From the NCBI GenBank assembly GCA_024645305.1, contig JAHEFU010000131.1, positions 1 to 7,978 on the forward strand: a DNA stretch of 7,978 bases, written 5' to 3'. The notes under the pieces are model-generated. The model did no database searches. It saw nothing but the letters and a program-made list of their open reading frames with translations, and was not told where the DNA came from. Both the position numbers and the translations under genes were made by a program. Shown here one piece after another: positions 6,154 to 7,978 of the stretch. Source of the DNA: Planctomycetales bacterium. GTDB taxonomy: Bacteria > 4484-113 > JAFGCY01. The first letter of the stretch is position 1; each line of letters begins with the position of its first letter.

Positions 6154-7722
6154 ATGTCTACCGTGCCACACAGTATGGAGCGGGTTCACTTTTCCCCGCA
6201 GACCATCTACTCAGGGGACTGCCTGCGTATCCTCGACAGCTTCCCCGACAACTGCGTGGACCTGATCTACATCGACCCGCCCTTCAACAGCAACCGAAAC
6301 TACGAAGTCTTCTGGGGGGACACCCAGGAGCAGCGAGCCTTTGACGACCGCTTTGGCGATGCGATGGCTTATATCGACTACATGCGCCCCCGTGTGGAGC
6401 AGCTTTATCGTGTACTCAAGAAAACCGGCAGCTTCTATTACCACTGCGACTGGCACGCCAGCCACTACATCAAAATCATGCTTGATGAGATTTTTGGGTT
6501 CAACAATTTCCAAACTGAGATTGTTTGGCGTAGAAGTCACCCAAAAGGGTTAGCAACCAAAAGAATGCCAAATAATCATGATACTGTGTTCTTATACACT
6601 GTTGGTGATGATTACACATGGAATTCTCAGTTCAGATCAGATGAAGAGTCTATGGAACAAATTGGCAGATACTATAAATTGATAGAACATGGAACCGGTA
6701 GACGATACAGGTTGGCTAGTCTAATAAATCCTAATCAGAACAGACCAAATCTCACATATGAATTCTTGGGGGTTACAAGAGTGTGGCGATGGACAAAGGA
6801 CAGAATGCTTAAAGCTCACAAAGACGGTAGAATTGTACAAAAGAAAGAAGGGACTGTGCCAGCTCAGAAACTGTACTTGGATGAATCTAAGGGACTTGCT
6901 GTTGATAGCATTTGGAATGATATTCTTCCTGTACAATCTCAGTCCAAAGAACGACTTGGCTATCCAACCCAGAAGCCCTTAGCTTTACTTGATAGAATAA
7001 TCAACACTAGCAGCAATCCCGGCGATATCGTGCTCGATGCGTTCTGCGGATGTGGAACTGCGCTTGTTGCGGCGCAACAGCTAGGTCGGCGCTGGTTAGG
7101 CATTGACATTTCGCCAACAAGTTGCAATGTAATGGGTCAACGCCTTGAAGATGTTTGCAAAGTCAAGCAAGCGCCGCCGCTGCTAAGTGCTGAAGAAGTC
7201 GCCAATGCCTGGAATAGCGAGCAGCCGCTGTACCGATTCAGTAATCTGCCACGAGATCGTGAGCAATTGCGGGCTCTGCCGGGCTTCGAGTTCGAAAACT
7301 GGGCCGTCCTTCAGCTTGGTCAGGTGCTCCAGATTCAGGGACATCAGGTGTTTGCGAAAACGAACCTGAAGAAAGTCGGCGACCTTGGGCTGGATGGCCG
7401 CATGTATCTTGCTGACAAGGTCAGCCTGCCGCATAAAGAGGGCGAAACCCTGTTCGGTGAAAAGCAGCCTTACCTTCCCATACAGGTAAAGAACACCAAA
7501 CAGGTTGGCCGTCCTGACATCGACAAATTTGAAACCGCCCTGCGCCGTGATGGGCGAAAAGCAGGATTCTTCATCGGCTGGGACTTCTCCAAGGATGCAT
7601 TGAAGGAAATCGAGCGGATCAAGAAACTGCCTGAGAGTGAACGGCTCTACATCTTCCCAGTCGAGACCGACCAGCTGATTGCAGAATCGTTCAACCTTGA
7701 ATTCCTCGCTTTACTGAAGTGA
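6154..7722 (+). CDS. Beta-class DNA methyltransferase fused to a C-terminal Mrr-like PD-(D/E)XK nuclease domain, 522 aa
   Basis: Motif IV (DLIYIDPPFNSN, catalytic DPPF at 41-44) precedes the AdoMet-binding motif I (DAFCGCG, 295-301), the beta-class order. FDDRFG (63-68), GSFYYHCDWHASHY (92-105) and YPTQKP (270-275) match Mod-like (COG2189-type) adenine methylases, so N6-methyladenine is the likely product. Residues about 110-270 hold the target-recognition region. Residues 378-505 resemble Mrr_cat endonucleases: FEFENWAVLQLG, GDLGLDG (D414), LPIQVKN (Q444, K446) and AGFFIGWDFSKDA, so the D-QxK nuclease site looks intact. One polypeptide would then hold both modification and cleavage functions, as in type IIG-like enzymes, or a nuclease guided by the methyltransferase half. 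No separate restriction gene or specificity subunit is visible. Neither the ATG at 6154 nor the one at 6175 has a good ribosome site; I chose the longer form. Specificity cannot be read from sequence. Confidence 0.88.
   Translation: MSTVPHSMERVHFSPQTIYSGDCLRILDSFPDNCVDLIYIDPPFNSNRNYEVFWGDTQEQRAFDDRFGDAMAYIDYMRPRVEQLYRVLKKTGSFYYHCDWHASHYIKIMLDEIFGFNNFQTEIVWRRSHPKGLATKRMPNNHDTVFLYTVGDDYTWNSQFRSDEESMEQIGRYYKLIEHGTGRRYRLASLINPNQNRPNLTYEFLGVTRVWRWTKDRMLKAHKDGRIVQKKEGTVPAQKLYLDESKGLAVDSIWNDILPVQSQSKERLGYPTQKPLALLDRIINTSSNPGDIVLDAFCGCGTALVAAQQLGRRWLGIDISPTSCNVMGQRLEDVCKVKQAPPLLSAEEVANAWNSEQPLYRFSNLPRDREQLRALPGFEFENWAVLQLGQVLQIQGHQVFAKTNLKKVGDLGLDGRMYLADKVSLPHKEGETLFGEKQPYLPIQVKNTKQVGRPDIDKFETALRRDGRKAGFFIGWDFSKDALKEIERIKKLPESERLYIFPVETDQLIAESFNLEFLALLK
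6481..7020 (+). other. AT-rich island inside the methyltransferase gene covering the target-recognition region
   Basis: Counting bases by eye, these 540 bases are about 40% GC. The preceding 180 bases are about 54% and the 60 bases starting at 7021 are 60%. The island encodes residues about 110-289 and ends just before motif I, so the change follows the variable specificity part and not the catalytic framework. The reading frame is uninterrupted across both edges. This is the pattern expected if a foreign recognition module was recombined into a resident gene. Confidence 0.6.
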
Positions 7723-7732
7723 TCCTGCTTTC

Positions 7733-7753
7733 CTGGCAGCGCCTGGCTGCTGG
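7733..7753. terminator. Possible weak hairpin between converging genes
   Basis: CTGGCAGC (7733-7740) can pair with GCTGCTGG (7746-7753) around a five-base loop, including two G-T pairs in RNA. It lies just after the methyltransferase stop, where a terminator would be expected between converging genes, but no T-run follows on either strand, so intrinsic termination is doubtful. Confidence 0.2.
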
Positions 7754-7789
7754 CTAGGAATTGGTGGGATCCGCTGTTCCTCCTTCTGT

Positions 7790-7978
7790 TTATTCCACAG
7801 GGGCCGGAGGGGTGAGTATTCCTTGGGTGTAGTGAAGTCGAACGGATCTGAGACACCGACCGCAATTGCAAGTGCGGGTCCATTTGTACTCCCCGTCGGG
7901 TTGCCAATTAATGAGATCTTCCGCTGCATCGCCGTCGCTATACAGACCATCTGCGTCACCACAGAAAGGACAGATCCA
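7790..7978 (-). CDS. C-terminal part of a small cysteine-rich, zinc-ribbon-like protein (5' end outside window)
   Basis: On the minus strand a frame runs open from the right edge of the window to the TAA at 7792-7790 (reading leftward), giving 62 residues with no start codon inside the window, so the gene begins beyond the edge. The visible protein opens with WICPFCGDADG and later has RTCNCGRC, a CxxC plus CxCxxC arrangement typical of zinc ribbons, with acidic and aromatic residues between (DLINWQPDGEYKWTR). It ends RLHYTQGILTPPAPVE. The CPFCG opening recalls small zinc-ribbon proteins such as the Lar-type restriction-alleviation family, but the spacing and tail are not diagnostic, so I give no name. 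It converges on the methyltransferase gene with 67 bases between the two stops. Overlapping minus-strand frames here lack any such motif. Confidence 0.6.
   Translation of the reverse strand, partial: WICPFCGDADGLYSDGDAAEDLINWQPDGEYKWTRTCNCGRCLRSVRLHYTQGILTPPAPVE

Noticed and set aside
6149..6156. Palindrome CATTAATG over the methyltransferase start as an operator
   Set aside because: Eight bases is too short to stand out from chance, there is no second copy nearby, and no controller gene is visible in the window.
1..7978. CRISPR arrays, tRNA or rRNA genes, insertion-sequence ends
   Set aside because: No regularly spaced repeats, cloverleaf-like segments with a CCA end, or paired terminal inverted repeats flanking a transposase were seen on reading both strands. 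Nearly all the sequence is accounted for by coding frames.

Overview
The window is a tightly packed run of eight co-oriented genes on the + strand (positions 1 to 6086). A restriction-modification-type gene follows in the same direction (6154-7722), and a converging gene enters from the right edge on the minus strand (7790-7978). No gap between genes exceeds about 70 bases, and several genes overlap or abut. The host is most likely a GC-rich, probably Gram-negative bacterium (perhaps a proteobacterium). This rests on generally high GC, clear AAGGAG/GGAGG ribosome sites and Sec-type signal peptides; the sequence does not fix the taxon. Base composition is patchy, as in an accessory or mobile region: roughly 44% GC in the first nuclease-like gene, about 60% in its neighbour, about 70% in the recombinase, and a 40% GC island inside the methyltransferase.

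Left part (1-3360): the end of a beta-rich, possibly secreted protein with a fibronectin-III-like tail, then a 69-aa single-span membrane protein, then two adjacent genes for exported staphylococcal-nuclease (SNase) homologues. The two share a C-terminal beta-sandwich-like domain. The downstream one keeps all five SNase catalytic positions and appears to carry a second, degenerate SNase repeat. The upstream one has lost three of the five and looks like a pseudonuclease.

Middle part (3384-6086): three small or medium unknown genes (a two-span membrane protein, a 68-aa protein overlapping it by 14 bases, and a 146-aa soluble protein) lead by a TGATG stop/start overlap into a 595-aa large serine recombinase-like protein. 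It has the expected domain order and retains the nucleophile serine, but lacks several nearly invariant catalytic residues and the zinc-ribbon cysteines.

Right part (6154-7978): a beta-class (Mod-like) DNA methyltransferase is fused to a C-terminal Mrr-like PD-(D/E)XK nuclease domain, so one protein could both modify and restrict DNA. Its target-recognition region is much more AT-rich than its catalytic framework, suggesting a swapped specificity module. The minus-strand gene at the edge encodes the end of a small cysteine-rich, zinc-ribbon-like protein.

The most unusual points are the nuclease/pseudonuclease pair, the recombinase with an eroded active site in an otherwise intact reading frame, and the mosaic methyltransferase-nuclease. 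Whether these act together as one system cannot be decided from sequence alone.
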